Below, piece by piece: positions 9,625 through 18,962 of a stretch of 64,000 nucleotides of DNA. A program made the translations under genes and the position numbers. Where the stretch lies: contig NZ_PPQH01000040.1 in the NCBI RefSeq assembly GCF_002902385.1, positions 177,848 to 241,847 of the forward strand. Direction: 5' to 3'. Source of the stretch: Staphylococcus intermedius NCTC 11048. GTDB lineage: Bacteria > Bacillota > Bacilli > Staphylococcales > Staphylococcaceae. How positions within the stretch are numbered: the stretch's first letter is position 1; the number at the start of each line of letters is the position of its first letter. Under the pieces are notes generated by a model. That model was not told the origin of the DNA, did not search any database, and saw only the letters and a program-made list of their open reading frames with translations.

Positions 9625-10359
9625 ATGCATTTTCGTCAAATTAGCGAGCAATCTTTTATGATTTACTTTAAAGCTGAAATTAGTGAGACAGTATATCAAC
9701 ATGTTAATGCTGTTATGGCTCACATAGAAAGGATTAATCATCCGCACATTCAAGAAATTGTGCCTTCTTATCGCGCTATTTTGGTATATTTCGATGGGAT
9801 TAAAACAGATGTTGAAACTTTAATCGAAGCACTTCAACTCGATACATTCGATCCTCAACAAAGTAAGATGCGTACGGAAAGAAAAAGAATTGTGAATATT
9901 CCTGTACGCTATGGTGGGAAATGGGGACCAGATATTGAGGTTGTAGCGCATCACAACAATTTATCGATTGACGAAGTGATTCAATATCATACTGAAAAAC
10001 ACTATCTTGTATACATGATTGGTTTTATGCCAGGATTTCCATTTTTAGGGGGTTTAAGTCCTCACCTTTATACACCCAGAAAAGAAGAACCAAGAATTAA
10101 AATTGATGCAGGTTCGGTAGGAATTGCCAACAATCAAACCGGTATATATCCATCTGATTCACCAGGTGGCTGGCAGATTATTGGACGGACTCCGATAGAT
10201 GTTTTTAATCCTAGTCGGGAGCCGAAAATTTTATACCAACCGGGTGACAGAATTAAATTTTATTCTATTAATGAAGAACAATTTTTACATATTCAAAAAT
10301 ATGTGCGTAAGAATCAACTAGATTATGATGAATGGGTGATGATAGAAAATGTCCATTAA
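9625..10359 (+). CDS. pxpB: 5-oxoprolinase subunit PxpB (AHS1/KipI family)
   Basis: 244 residues of the AHS1 (allophanate hydrolase subunit 1, KipI) family. PxpA, PxpB and PxpC together open 5-oxoproline to glutamate with ATP. The same AHS1 fold forms half of the carboxyltransferase domain of urea carboxylase. Family features seen: GFMPGFPFLGGL near residue 133 and PSDSPGGWQIIGRTP near 176. Start ATG 9625 is 7 bases after AAGGGGG; the longer frame from 9559 begins in the promoter. Overlaps pxpC by 11 bases. B. subtilis KipI inhibits a sporulation kinase, which has no counterpart in a staphylococcus. Confidence 0.88.
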   Translation: MHFRQISEQSFMIYFKAEISETVYQHVNAVMAHIERINHPHIQEIVPSYRAILVYFDGIKTDVETLIEALQLDTFDPQQSKMRTERKRIVNIPVRYGGKWGPDIEVVAHHNNLSIDEVIQYHTEKHYLVYMIGFMPGFPFLGGLSPHLYTPRKEEPRIKIDAGSVGIANNQTGIYPSDSPGGWQIIGRTPIDVFNPSREPKILYQPGDRIKFYSINEEQFLHIQKYVRKNQLDYDEWVMIENVH

Positions 10360-11374
10360 AATTATCAAACCTGGATTGTTTACGACAGTTCAAGACAAAG
10401 GACGTATAGGTCATCAGTTTGAAGGCTATTCACCTGCTGGCGTGATGGATCGACCGAGCTATGACATTTTAAATACATTATTAGAAACAGAGGCACAACC
10501 TGCTTTAGAATTTACGATGATTGGTCCGACGATTAAATTTCTAGATCACAACCTATTTGCAATCACCGGTGCACCGTTTTCAGCCACTTTAAACGGCCGA
10601 CCTATTCCACATCAATCGGTAATCAAAGTTGAAAAAAATGATATTTTAGAAATTGGACGCGTGATTGATGGGATGCGAGGGTATATCGGATTTGCAAAAC
10701 CGTTAGAAATTCCACTTGTTGAAGGAAGTTATGCAACACATACACGGACTGGCATCGGGGGTTTCAAAGGTCGTGCATTGCAAGTGAATGATGTGATTCC
10801 TACAAAGGCTACACGGATAGATCATCAACTTATTGGTCGCTCAAGTGATTTTTCAAGTTTTACGAAAGCGAGACAGCTACCGATTGGCTTGATGGACGGT
10901 CCACAATTAGAATCATTTACACGACAAACGATTAAAGACCTTGAACAACTTGAGTTTACTATTTCAGAAAATTCAGACCGTATGGGTTATCGCCTTAAAG
11001 GTCCCTCGATACAACCTTTTGCAGATGCTGACATTATTTCTGAACCTGTCGCATTAGGTTCCGTACAAGTTCCGAAAGACGGTCATCCTATTATTTTACT
11101 CAATGATCGGCAAACTGTGGGAGGTTACACAAAAATTGGCACAGTGATTGATTGTGACATTGTTGATATTGTTCAAAGACAACCTGGTGATAAGGTGAAA
11201 TTCGAATGGATGACATTTACCGAGGCGAATGAAATTTTAGCGCGAAAAAATAGAAAGCTGGAAGAGGCAAAAGCCCAAATTCGGGAACAACCTCAGCGGA
11301 TTTTAAATCACATTCGACCGACGCAACAAAAAATAAAAACCGTATTAAAAGGAGATCGTATACCATGGACTTAA
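10349..11374 (+). CDS. pxpC: 5-oxoprolinase subunit PxpC (AHS2 / carboxyltransferase-like)
   Basis: 341 residues, AHS2/KipA family, starting MSIKIIKPGLFTTVQDKGR, a typical family N-terminus. Conserved stretches include GHQFEGYSPAGVMDRPSY and the late GHPIILLNDRQTVGGYTKIGT. AHS2 is the second half of the urea-carboxylase carboxyltransferase module, which is why databases label it biotin-dependent carboxyltransferase. It overlaps pxpB (11 bases) and the biotin carrier gene (10 bases), so the order pxpB-pxpC-accB is translationally coupled. Confidence 0.88.
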   Translation: MSIKIIKPGLFTTVQDKGRIGHQFEGYSPAGVMDRPSYDILNTLLETEAQPALEFTMIGPTIKFLDHNLFAITGAPFSATLNGRPIPHQSVIKVEKNDILEIGRVIDGMRGYIGFAKPLEIPLVEGSYATHTRTGIGGFKGRALQVNDVIPTKATRIDHQLIGRSSDFSSFTKARQLPIGLMDGPQLESFTRQTIKDLEQLEFTISENSDRMGYRLKGPSIQPFADADIISEPVALGSVQVPKDGHPIILLNDRQTVGGYTKIGTVIDCDIVDIVQRQPGDKVKFEWMTFTEANEILARKNRKLEEAKAQIREQPQRILNHIRPTQQKIKTVLKGDRIPWT

Positions 11375-11811
11375 AGCAAATCGAGCAAACATTGAATCTA
11401 CTCAAGCAATATGGTGCAAAGCATTTTAAATATCGTGATGACGAGATGGAGTTGGAATTAGATTTATCGTCCATTCAACAAACAGGAATACCTGTACATG
11501 ATCAACAAATTGCGCAACCATCAAACAATGATGGAGAGGAAGCGCAGCAACCGACAGAGCTTTCGGAAGACGCTTCAAAAGTGATTCGTTCACAAATGAT
11601 AGGTACATTTTATTTACAAGATGAAAAAGAACTGACAAAACCAGCTGTGAAAGTTGGCGATAAAGTCAATAAAGGGGATATTATTGGCTATATTGAAGCG
11701 ATGAAAGTGATGAATGAAGTTACAGCAGATGTGTCGGGCGAAGTTACAGAAGTGCATGTCGGTCATGGTGAAAACATTGAATTTAATCAAGTGATTTTAA
11801 CGTTGAAGTAA
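11365..11811 (+). CDS. Biotin carboxyl carrier protein paralogue in the pxp operon
   Basis: 148-residue biotin carrier. An N-terminal helical segment, a glutamine/proline-containing linker (about 36-68) and a biotinyl domain with EAMKVMNEV; the biotin-accepting lysine is residue 114. It resembles AccB, but no carboxyltransferase genes accA/accD are near; instead it sits between pxpC and a biotin carboxylase. In staphylococci this is annotated as a second acetyl-CoA carboxylase carrier. By context it more likely serves a PxpB/PxpC-linked carboxylation; that is inference. Confidence 0.87.
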   Translation: MDLKQIEQTLNLLKQYGAKHFKYRDDEMELELDLSSIQQTGIPVHDQQIAQPSNNDGEEAQQPTELSEDASKVIRSQMIGTFYLQDEKELTKPAVKVGDKVNKGDIIGYIEAMKVMNEVTADVSGEVTEVHVGHGENIEFNQVILTLK

Positions 11812-11822
11812 GGGGGGATTCC

Positions 11823-13193
11823 ATGTTTCGAGTTTTAGTTGCAAATAGAGGTGAAATTGCAGTACGTATTATTCGGACGCTTAGAGAGCTAAATATGGAG
11901 TCCGTTGCCATTTACGCTGTTGGTGATGAAAACAGTCTGCACGTTAAGTTAGCTGATCAGGCGGTTTGTATCGGACAAGCGAACCCATTAGACAGTTATT
12001 TGAATATCCGTAATATATTAGCAGCTGCAGAAATGACAAAAGCGAATGCCATTCACCCTGGTTATGGTTTTTTATCTGAAAGTCCTGTGTTTGCTGAAAG
12101 GGTTGAAAATGAAGGGCTTTATTTTATCGGACCGACGAAAGAAACGATGCAACGAATGGGGGATAAAATTACTGCACGTCAAACTGTGGATGAAGCAGGG
12201 GTACCAATTATACCTGGTTCTAAATCGTCAGTTGAATCCGTAGACGAAATTAAAGCACTCTCTGAAGAAATCGGTTATCCCCTAGTCATTAAAGCAGCGA
12301 GTGGTGGTGGCGGAAAAGGAATTCGTATCGTTAAAGAAGAATCACAACTTGAACGTGCTTTTAAAGAGGCGAAAAGTGAAGGCAACAAATACTTCAATGA
12401 CGACCGAGTTTATATAGAAGCTTTTATTCCGGTAGCGAAACATGTCGAAGTACAAGTCCTTGGAGATGGTCAATCACGTTATATTCACTTAGGGGAACGA
12501 GATTGTTCCGTACAGCGCAAAAACCAAAAACTGATTGAAGAATCACCATGTAGTGCACTAAGTGAAGCAATGCGAGATAATATTTGCAATGATGCTGTGA
12601 AAGTCGCAAAGGCAGCACAATATCGAAGTGCCGGTACTATTGAATTTCTAGTGACTGAAGATGCATATTATTTTATTGAAATGAATGCACGTATTCAAGT
12701 TGAGCATACAGTGACAGAAATGCGTACAAATGTTGACTTGGTGCGTGAACAATTACGCATTATGCAAGAGGGCACGCTTTCACTAACACAAGAGGATATT
12801 CACTTTTCTGGGCATGTCATTGAAGCACGAATCAATGCGGAAGACCCACAAAATGCATTTCGTCCAACACCTGGTACAGTGCAAAGATTGCATTTACCAC
12901 AAGGATTTAATATACGTGTTGACTCACTACTTTATAGTGGTTATACTGTTTCTTCATATTATGATTCGCTCGTTGCTAAAGTGATTGTAAAAGGTGAAAA
13001 TCGTGCGCATGCGATTGATAAATTAAAGGTCACATTAGACGAACTCGTCATTGACGGTTTTATGACGACGGCTGATTTCTTGTATGCCGTATTATCTTAT
13101 CCGCCCTACTATGAAGGCGATGCACGTGACGTTGACATTAAATTCTTAGATCGTCATCGTATTTTTAAGGAGGAGAATGAAGATGAAAGTTGA
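11823..13193 (+). CDS. Biotin carboxylase paralogue (AccC-like) in the pxp operon
   Basis: ATP-grasp biotin carboxylase, 456 residues, usual AccC length. Seen: start [15 protein letters not shown], the glycine loop SGGGGKGIR near 160, [12 protein letters not shown] near 231, [14 protein letters not shown] near 282 and the catalytic-arginine region [12 protein letters not shown] near 330. It carboxylates the biotin of a carrier using bicarbonate and ATP. Follows the carrier gene by 11 bases behind an AAGGGGGGA ribosome site; its end overlaps pxpA. Confidence 0.9.
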   Translation: MFRVLVANRGEIAVRIIRTLRELNMESVAIYAVGDENSLHVKLADQAVCIGQANPLDSYLNIRNILAAAEMTKANAIHPGYGFLSESPVFAERVENEGLYFIGPTKETMQRMGDKITARQTVDEAGVPIIPGSKSSVESVDEIKALSEEIGYPLVIKAASGGGGKGIRIVKEESQLERAFKEAKSEGNKYFNDDRVYIEAFIPVAKHVEVQVLGDGQSRYIHLGERDCSVQRKNQKLIEESPCSALSEAMRDNICNDAVKVAKAAQYRSAGTIEFLVTEDAYYFIEMNARIQVEHTVTEMRTNVDLVREQLRIMQEGTLSLTQEDIHFSGHVIEARINAEDPQNAFRPTPGTVQRLHLPQGFNIRVDSLLYSGYTVSSYYDSLVAKVIVKGENRAHAIDKLKVTLDELVIDGFMTTADFLYAVLSYPPYYEGDARDVDIKFLDRHRIFKEENEDES

Positions 13194-13941
13194 TTTAAAC
13201 TGTGATTTAGGGGAAAGCTTTGGTAATTATCAAATCGGCAATGATCGAGCAGTTTTGCCACTGATAACTTCTGCCAATGTCGCGTGTGGTTTTCACGCGG
13301 GTGATGAAAATGTGATGGCCGAAACTGTGCGCCTTGCTAAAGAAAATGGTGTGAGTGTTGGTGCACATCCTGGATTTCCTGACTTACAAGGTTTTGGTCG
13401 TCGCAATATGGATATGTCATTAACTGAAATTTATAATATGGTTGTCTATCAAGTGGGGGCTTTAAAGATGTTTTGTGATATTAACGGTGTTGCGCTTAAT
13501 CATGTTAAACCGCATGGCGCACTTTATCAAATGGCCGTAAGAGATGAAGACATTGCTCGAACGATTGCCTCTGCAGTTTATGATATTGATCCGCAATTGT
13601 ATTTAGTCGGTTTATCAAAATCTTTACTTATTGATGCAGGCAAAGCACAGGGCCTTAAAGTCGCATCAGAAGTATTTGCAGACCGTCGTTATGAAAGTGA
13701 TGGTCAATTAGTGAGCCGTAAAAAAGAAGGTGCGATTATTGAGGGCACTGAAGAAGCCATTTCACAAGTAATTCAAATGGTAACAGAGGGCACGGTCGAA
13801 ACAATTTCAGGTGAAGTAATCAATATTGAAGCAGATACAATTTGCATTCACGGTGACGGCGCACATGCACTTGAATTTGTTCAAGAAATTCGTTCGCGTT
13901 TAGCCGAGGTGAATGTGGATATCGTAACATTAGGGGGTTAA
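13183..13941 (+). CDS. pxpA: 5-oxoprolinase subunit PxpA (LamB/YcsF family)
   Basis: 252 residues, LamB/YcsF family. N-terminal [16 protein letters not shown] and [16 protein letters not shown] near residue 28 are family hallmarks; [13 protein letters not shown] near 107 is the other. PxpA supplies the hydrolase-like part of the ATP-dependent 5-oxoprolinase that recycles pyroglutamate. Two in-frame ATGs: 13183 has better spacing from AAGGAGG (13168-13174) than 13177. Overlaps the biotin carboxylase end by 11 bases. Confidence 0.9.
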   Translation: MKVDLNCDLGESFGNYQIGNDRAVLPLITSANVACGFHAGDENVMAETVRLAKENGVSVGAHPGFPDLQGFGRRNMDMSLTEIYNMVVYQVGALKMFCDINGVALNHVKPHGALYQMAVRDEDIARTIASAVYDIDPQLYLVGLSKSLLIDAGKAQGLKVASEVFADRRYESDGQLVSRKKEGAIIEGTEEAISQVIQMVTEGTVETISGEVINIEADTICIHGDGAHALEFVQEIRSRLAEVNVDIVTLGG

Positions 13942-13944
13942 TCG

Positions 13945-15183
13945 ATGAAAAAAGAATCCAATCAAATTGAAAAATCAGGTGAATTTGTCTTCACGAAAAC
14001 ACATAAAAGGTTGTTGCTTGGCTCTGTATTTTTAATGGCTACATCTGCAATCGGGCCAGCATTTTTAACTCAAACTGCTGTATTTACCGAACAATTTTTG
14101 GCAAGTTTTGCTTTTGCAATTTTATTGTCTATTATTATTGATATTGGTGCACAAATGAATATATGGCGCGTACTTGTCGTGACAGGTTATCGTGGACAAG
14201 AAATTGCAAATGAAGTTGTCAAAGGGCTAGGCACTTTTATCTCTTTACTTATCGCATTAGGAGGATTAGCGTTTAATATCGGAAATATTGCTGGTGCTGG
14301 GCTCGGTTTGAATGCTATTTTTGGATTGGATGTTCGTACTGGTGCCGCAATGACAGCTGTAATTGCCATCTTAGTCTTCATTTCTAAAAATGGCCAGAAA
14401 ATCATGGATGTCGTGACAATGATACTCGGTGTACTCATGATTTTAATTGTTGCTTATGTGATGATACAGTCCAATCCGCCTTATGGTGAAGCAGTACAGC
14501 GCATGGTGTTACCTGAAAATCCTTCAGCACTTGTATTGCCTATAATTACATTAGTGGGTGGTACTGTAGGCGGTTATATTACATTTGCAGGTGCACACCG
14601 TATTTTGGATGCAGGCATTAAAGGGAAAGACTACTTACCATTTGTCAATCGTTCAGCAATTTCAGCGATTTTAACAACAGGCGTGATGCGTGGTTTACTA
14701 TTTTTAGCTGTACTTGGCGTCGTTGTGACAGGTGTCACATTAAACCCTGAAAATCCACCAGCATCTGTTTTTGAACATGCCATAGGACCTATTGGTAAAA
14801 ATATTTTTGGTATCGTTTTATTTGCAGCAGCCATGTCTTCAGTGATTGGTTCAGCGTATACGAGTACGACCTTTATTAAAACGATGCACAATAAATTAAA
14901 AACTTATGATCATTTTGTTGTCGTAACATTTATTGTGTTATCCACTTTGATTTTCTTATTTATTGGTCGCCCAGTAAAATTATTAATCATTGCTGGGGCA
15001 TTAAACAGTTTGATTCTACCAATTATTTTAGGTACTGTATTGATTGCCTCTAAAAACAAACGTATCGTAGGAGATTATCAACACCCAACTTGGATGTTGC
15101 TTTTTGGTATCGTTGCAGTGATCGTCACAATTTTTACAGGTTTCTTCTCATTACAAGGATTAGCAGCACTATGGAGTCAATAA
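13945..15183 (+). CDS. Nramp-related membrane transporter (YcsG-like), substrate unknown
   Basis: 412 residues with about eleven hydrophobic segments, inner membrane. Overall Nramp-family, but the canonical metal-binding motifs are missing: the first transmembrane segment has GPAFLTQTAVF where Mn/Fe transporters carry DPGN, and the sixth has TFAGAHRILDAG where they carry an MPH motif. Three bases after pxpA and within the same operon, like YcsG of B. subtilis. A non-metal substrate, perhaps 5-oxoproline or a related lactam/amide, is inferred from context only. Confidence 0.8.
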   Translation: MKKESNQIEKSGEFVFTKTHKRLLLGSVFLMATSAIGPAFLTQTAVFTEQFLASFAFAILLSIIIDIGAQMNIWRVLVVTGYRGQEIANEVVKGLGTFISLLIALGGLAFNIGNIAGAGLGLNAIFGLDVRTGAAMTAVIAILVFISKNGQKIMDVVTMILGVLMILIVAYVMIQSNPPYGEAVQRMVLPENPSALVLPIITLVGGTVGGYITFAGAHRILDAGIKGKDYLPFVNRSAISAILTTGVMRGLLFLAVLGVVVTGVTLNPENPPASVFEHAIGPIGKNIFGIVLFAAAMSSVIGSAYTSTTFIKTMHNKLKTYDHFVVVTFIVLSTLIFLFIGRPVKLLIIAGALNSLILPIILGTVLIASKNKRIVGDYQHPTWMLLFGIVAVIVTIFTGFFSLQGLAALWSQ

Positions 15184-15207
15184 AAAATTAAATATGATTA
15201 ACTTTGA

Positions 15208-15246
15208 AGGGCTAGGACATTCAGTTGTCTTAGCCCTCATTTTATT
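15208..15246 (+). terminator. Terminator of the pxp/acc operon
   Basis: AGGGCTAGGACA pairs with TGTCTTAGCCCT around TTCAGT, followed by CATTTTATT. It ends the six-gene operon 25 bases after the transporter stop. Confidence 0.85.
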
Positions 15247-15440
15247 ATAAGATTTACTTTTGAATACTGATAGGTGGTGGGAAACGCATTGTCCCATTCC
15301 CAGAGCACAACAGTTAAATTTGTTTTTTAAAAATCAACAATGATATCACTCTGATAAAACTGAATTCACTTGTGTAAATATGATAAAATGACTACGGTAA
15401 ATATAAAATTGGAAATACTATTTTTTGAGGAGGCATTTGA

Positions 15441-16127
15441 ATGATTGGAATCATCGGTGCAATGGAAGAAGAAGTCGCAATTTTAAAATCTCAAATGGAT
15501 GCGGTAGAAGAAATTAAGATCGCGCATGCTATTTTTTATAATGGGAAATTAAATGATAAAGATATTATTTTAACACAAAGTGGCATCGGTAAAGTGAATG
15601 TCGCTATTTCTACAAGTTTATTGATTGATCGCTTCCAACCCCAATGTATTATTAATACAGGGTCAGCGGGTGGCTTACAACCTGGATTAGCACTTGGCGA
15701 TGTTGTGATTAGCAGACAAGTGGCTTATCATGATGCTGATGCACGTGCGTTCGGTTATGATATGGGACAAATTCCAGGAATGCCGACTTATTTTGAAGCA
15801 GACACGTCATTATTTGAAAAGGTAGATGACGTCTTAAAATCTTTAAATCAAAACGGTAGAGAAGGGTTGATTGTTTCAGGAGATAGTTTTATCGGTACAA
15901 ACGAACAGCGTCAAGTCATTTTAAAACATTTTCCTGAAGCTTTAGCAGTTGAAATGGAAGCAGCAGCCATTGCCCATACATGTCACCAGTTTCACGTTCC
16001 ATTTATCGTAACACGTGCGATTTCTGATTTAGCGGACGGTGAAGCGGGCATGACTTTTGAAGCATTCCTTAAGGTCGCAGCAAAGTCATCAAGTCAAATG
16101 GTCAATGAACTTGTGAAAGTACTCTAA
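15441..16127 (+). CDS. mtnN: 5'-methylthioadenosine/S-adenosylhomocysteine nucleosidase
   Basis: Cleaves MTA and SAH to adenine and thioribose derivatives, feeding methionine salvage and autoinducer-2 precursor formation. 228 residues, usual length. [10 protein letters not shown] at the N-terminus holds the catalytic glutamate, [10 protein letters not shown] near 171 binds the ribose and [12 protein letters not shown] near 192 carries the catalytic aspartate. RBS GAGGAGG upstream. It stands as its own unit ahead of the yqeG operon. Confidence 0.95.
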   Translation: MIGIIGAMEEEVAILKSQMDAVEEIKIAHAIFYNGKLNDKDIILTQSGIGKVNVAISTSLLIDRFQPQCIINTGSAGGLQPGLALGDVVISRQVAYHDADARAFGYDMGQIPGMPTYFEADTSLFEKVDDVLKSLNQNGREGLIVSGDSFIGTNEQRQVILKHFPEALAVEMEAAAIAHTCHQFHVPFIVTRAISDLADGEAGMTFEAFLKVAAKSSSQMVNELVKVL

Positions 16128-16155
16128 TATATCACACAAATATTGCTCATAAATA

Positions 16156-16164
16156 TGCTATAAT
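16156..16164 (+). promoter_or_regulatory. Extended -10 promoter of the yqeG operon
   Basis: TGCTATAAT (TG-n-TATAAT) 36 bases before the yqeG start; no good -35 is visible at 16-18 bases, which an extended -10 can tolerate. Confidence 0.5.
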
Positions 16165-16199
16165 ATAACGAATGAAGTCTTTTAAAGTGGAGGATGAAC

Positions 16200-16727
16200 A
16201 TGGGTATCATCAAGCAATTATTTTTACCAAATCAATATGTAAATTCGATTTATGAAATTGATTTTGATAAACTTCAACAATTGAACATCAAAGGCATTAT
16301 TACAGATTTGGATAATACATTAGTCGGCTGGGATGAAGCACAACCGACACCGAAAGTTGAAAATTGGTTTAAAACTTTAGATGAGCAAGGATTTAAAGTA
16401 ACTGTTGTTTCTAATAATAACGAACAGCGAGTAAAATCATTTTGTCAAAATCTAAAAGTGGATTATATTTTTAAAGCACAAAAACCTAGAGGAAAAGCAT
16501 TACGTCGCGCAACAGAACAAATGGGTATTCAAAAAGATGAAGTGGTTGTCATTGGAGACCAAATGCTAACTGATGTATTTGGCGGTAATCGTCACGGACT
16601 TTATACGATTATGGTTGTGCCAGTGAAAAATTCAGATGGCTTTATTACAAAGTTTAATCGTTTAGTTGAACGACGCTTATTAAAGCATTTTAAAAGAAAA
16701 GGCTATATTAAATGGGAGGAATCGTAA
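16200..16727 (+). CDS. yqeG: YqeG family HAD-type phosphatase
   Basis: HAD superfamily IIIA protein, 175 residues. Motif I DLDNTL at 36-41 with the nucleophile and acid aspartates, motif II VSNNN near 74, and VIGDQMLTDVFGG near 119 as motif IV. Substrate unknown; related to phosphatidylglycerophosphatase-type enzymes. ATG 16200 is chosen over ATG 16194 because of spacing from GTGGAGG. First gene of the conserved yqeG-yqeH-aroE-yhbY-nadD-yqeK-rsfS cluster; yqeH follows directly. Confidence 0.9.
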   Translation: MGIIKQLFLPNQYVNSIYEIDFDKLQQLNIKGIITDLDNTLVGWDEAQPTPKVENWFKTLDEQGFKVTVVSNNNEQRVKSFCQNLKVDYIFKAQKPRGKALRRATEQMGIQKDEVVVIGDQMLTDVFGGNRHGLYTIMVVPVKNSDGFITKFNRLVERRLLKHFKRKGYIKWEES

Positions 16728-17828
16728 TTGACTGAAACTCTAAAATGTATTGGTTGTGGGGCTACATTGCAGTCTGAAGACCCTCAAAAACCAGGTTACG
16801 TTCCAAAAGCAAGTTTAGATAAAGAAGATGTCATTTGTCGTCGTTGTTTTAGATTGAAAAATTACAATGAAGTTCAAGATGTTGGCATGGAAAGTGACGA
16901 TTTCTTAAAGTTATTGAACGGTTTATCAGACAAACCGGGAATCGTTGTGAATTTAGTTGACGTATTTGACTTTGAGGGGTCTTTTATTCATGCTGTCAAA
17001 CGCATTGTCGGTAATAAAAAGATTATTTTAGTCGCGAATAAAATTGACTTATTGCCTAAACAAATCAATAAGCGCCGTGTTACGGAATGGCTAAGACGTT
17101 TAGCTAAGGAATACGGTTTATATCCTGAAGATGTTTGTTTAATTTCTGCATATAAAGGGATAGGTATTGATGATTTATTGCAAACGATTGAAAAGCATCG
17201 TGAAGGGCAAGATGTGTACATTGTGGGTACCACTAACGTCGGAAAATCAACGTTAATTAACAAATTGATTGAACAAACAGTAGGCGAAAAAAATGTCGTA
17301 ACAACTTCTCGTATTCCAGGTACAACTCTGGATATGATTGATATTCCAATCGACGAAGATCATTACATGTACGATACACCTGGTATTATTCAAGAACATC
17401 AGATGACGCATTATGTATCGACAAAGGCATTAAATACGATTATGCCTAAAAAAGAAATTAAGCAGCGTGTCTACCAATTAAATGAAGCACAATCGTTATT
17501 TATTGGTGGATTGGCGCGCGTCGACTACTTAAAGGGTGGTAAGCGCCCACTCGTTTGTTATTTTTCGAATGAGTTGAATATCCATCGTACGAAATTAGAA
17601 AAAGCGGATGACTTATGGCGTAAACAAATCGGAACATTATTATCACCGCCGTCACCGAAAGAGCCATTTGATTTTGATCAGTTAAAAACAGTCCAATTAA
17701 CAACGGGAAATGAGAAAAAAGATATCATGATTTCAGGTTTAGGATTTGTCACTGTGGATGCAGGTGCAGAAATCGCTGTGATTGTACCTCAAAATGTAGA
17801 AGTCACACTTAGACCTTCAATCATGTAA
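16728..17828 (+). CDS. yqeH: Ribosome biogenesis GTPase YqeH
   Basis: Circularly permuted GTPase required for 30S assembly, 366 residues. An N-terminal zinc finger is formed by C7/C10 and the VICRRC pair near 37-40. The G motifs are permuted: NKIDLLPK (G4) near 104 comes before GTTNVGKSTL (G1) near 168 and DTPGII (G3) near 217. Start is TTG 16728, preceded by GGGAGGA; the alignment to the family start (ETLKCIGCGA) supports it. Confidence 0.93.
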   Translation: MTETLKCIGCGATLQSEDPQKPGYVPKASLDKEDVICRRCFRLKNYNEVQDVGMESDDFLKLLNGLSDKPGIVVNLVDVFDFEGSFIHAVKRIVGNKKIILVANKIDLLPKQINKRRVTEWLRRLAKEYGLYPEDVCLISAYKGIGIDDLLQTIEKHREGQDVYIVGTTNVGKSTLINKLIEQTVGEKNVVTTSRIPGTTLDMIDIPIDEDHYMYDTPGIIQEHQMTHYVSTKALNTIMPKKEIKQRVYQLNEAQSLFIGGLARVDYLKGGKRPLVCYFSNELNIHRTKLEKADDLWRKQIGTLLSPPSPKEPFDFDQLKTVQLTTGNEKKDIMISGLGFVTVDAGAEIAVIVPQNVEVTLRPSIM

Positions 17829-17843
17829 GGAGGGTGCGCATTT

Positions 17844-18656
17844 ATGAAATTTGCAGTGATCGGTCATCCAATTGACCATTCTTTATCACCACATATGCAC
17901 CATGCGAACTTCAAAAGTTTGAACCTAGATTATGGCTATGAAGCATTGAATATTCCACCTGCCCATTTCGAACATATTCGAGATATTATTAGTGACAAAG
18001 CGCTAGACGGCTTTAATGTAACAATTCCGCATAAAGAGCGTATTATCGAGTACCTAGATGAGATGTCGGATGAAGCACGTGCCATTGGTGCAGTGAATAC
18101 AGTTAAAATTGAAAACGGCAAATGGATCGGCTATAACACTGATGGGACTGGATTTGTTAAAGGATTGCAGGCAAAGTATGGCGATTTAACTGATGCGCAC
18201 ATTTTGATTCTTGGAGCAGGGGGCGCAAGTAAAGGGATTGCGTATGCGTTATCTCAAGTGACCGACAAACCAATATCAGTGGCCAATCGCTCTATGTCTC
18301 GTTTTAAAGATTGGCAGTTAGACATTCAATCTTATTCACTACAAGATGTGGCGTCCATTGCCCACCAATTCGATATTATCATTAACACGACACCTGTTGG
18401 CATGCATCAATCTCAAGAAAGCGTCATGTCATTTGAGCAATTGAAACCGGATGTACTTGTCTGTGACATTATTTACATTCCATTTCAGACGGCATTTTTA
18501 AAAGAAGCTGCTGAAAAAGAATGTGCGACATATAATGGATTAGATATGTTTATTTATCAAGGTGCTGAGAGTTTTAAAATATGGACGGGATTAGATAGTG
18601 ACATTATGACGATGCGTAACGCAGTAATAAAAAAATTAAATCCAACTACAACTTAA
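17844..18656 (+). CDS. aroE: Shikimate dehydrogenase (NADP+)
   Basis: Reduces 3-dehydroshikimate to shikimate in chorismate biosynthesis. 270 residues. The substrate domain starts [24 protein letters not shown] near residue 60 holds the catalytic lysine, GAVNTV near 82 and the nucleotide-binding [10 protein letters not shown] near 126 follow. RBS AAGGAGG upstream. Part of the yqeG-rsfS cluster. Confidence 0.95.
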   Translation: MKFAVIGHPIDHSLSPHMHHANFKSLNLDYGYEALNIPPAHFEHIRDIISDKALDGFNVTIPHKERIIEYLDEMSDEARAIGAVNTVKIENGKWIGYNTDGTGFVKGLQAKYGDLTDAHILILGAGGASKGIAYALSQVTDKPISVANRSMSRFKDWQLDIQSYSLQDVASIAHQFDIIINTTPVGMHQSQESVMSFEQLKPDVLVCDIIYIPFQTAFLKEAAEKECATYNGLDMFIYQGAESFKIWTGLDSDIMTMRNAVIKKLNPTTT

Positions 18657-18666
18657 GGAGGCCATT

Positions 18667-18960
18667 ATGGCATTAACAGGTAAACAAAAAAGATTTTTAA
18701 GAAGTAAAGCTCATCACGTTGATCCAACTTTTCAAATCGGTAAGTCTGGAATCAATGAAAACATGGTTGAACAATTAAAAGAAACGCTCGAAAATCGTGA
18801 ACTGATTAAAATTCATATTTTACAAAACAATATGGATGATAAAAGTGAACTGGCTCAAAATATTTCTCAAGCAACAGGAAGCGAATTAGTCCAACTTATC
18901 GGTTCAATGATCGTCCTCTATAAAGAATCTCGAGAAAACAAACAAATCGAGTTACCTTAA
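18667..18960 (+). CDS. yhbY: YhbY-type RNA-binding protein (CRM domain)
   Basis: 97-residue CRM domain protein associated with 50S ribosome assembly. Start MALTGKQKRFLRSKAHH and the QIGKSGINENMVEQL stretch near 25 are typical. Begins behind AAGGAGG 10 bases after aroE; nadD follows 2 bases after its stop. Confidence 0.92.
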   Translation: MALTGKQKRFLRSKAHHVDPTFQIGKSGINENMVEQLKETLENRELIKIHILQNNMDDKSELAQNISQATGSELVQLIGSMIVLYKESRENKQIELP

Positions 18961-18962
18961 AT

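Noticed and set aside
9625..11374. PxpB/PxpC as KipI/KipA sporulation-kinase regulators
   Set aside because: Staphylococci do not sporulate; operon context supports a metabolic role.
11365..13193. Carrier and biotin carboxylase as the cell's main acetyl-CoA carboxylase
   Set aside because: No accA/accD nearby and the genes are interleaved with pxp genes; the main enzyme is expected elsewhere. Not excluded as a spare set.
15271..15310. Third copy of the intergenic repeat before mtnN
   Set aside because: Only a short GGGA/TCCC hairpin is similar; none of the shared flanking blocks is present.
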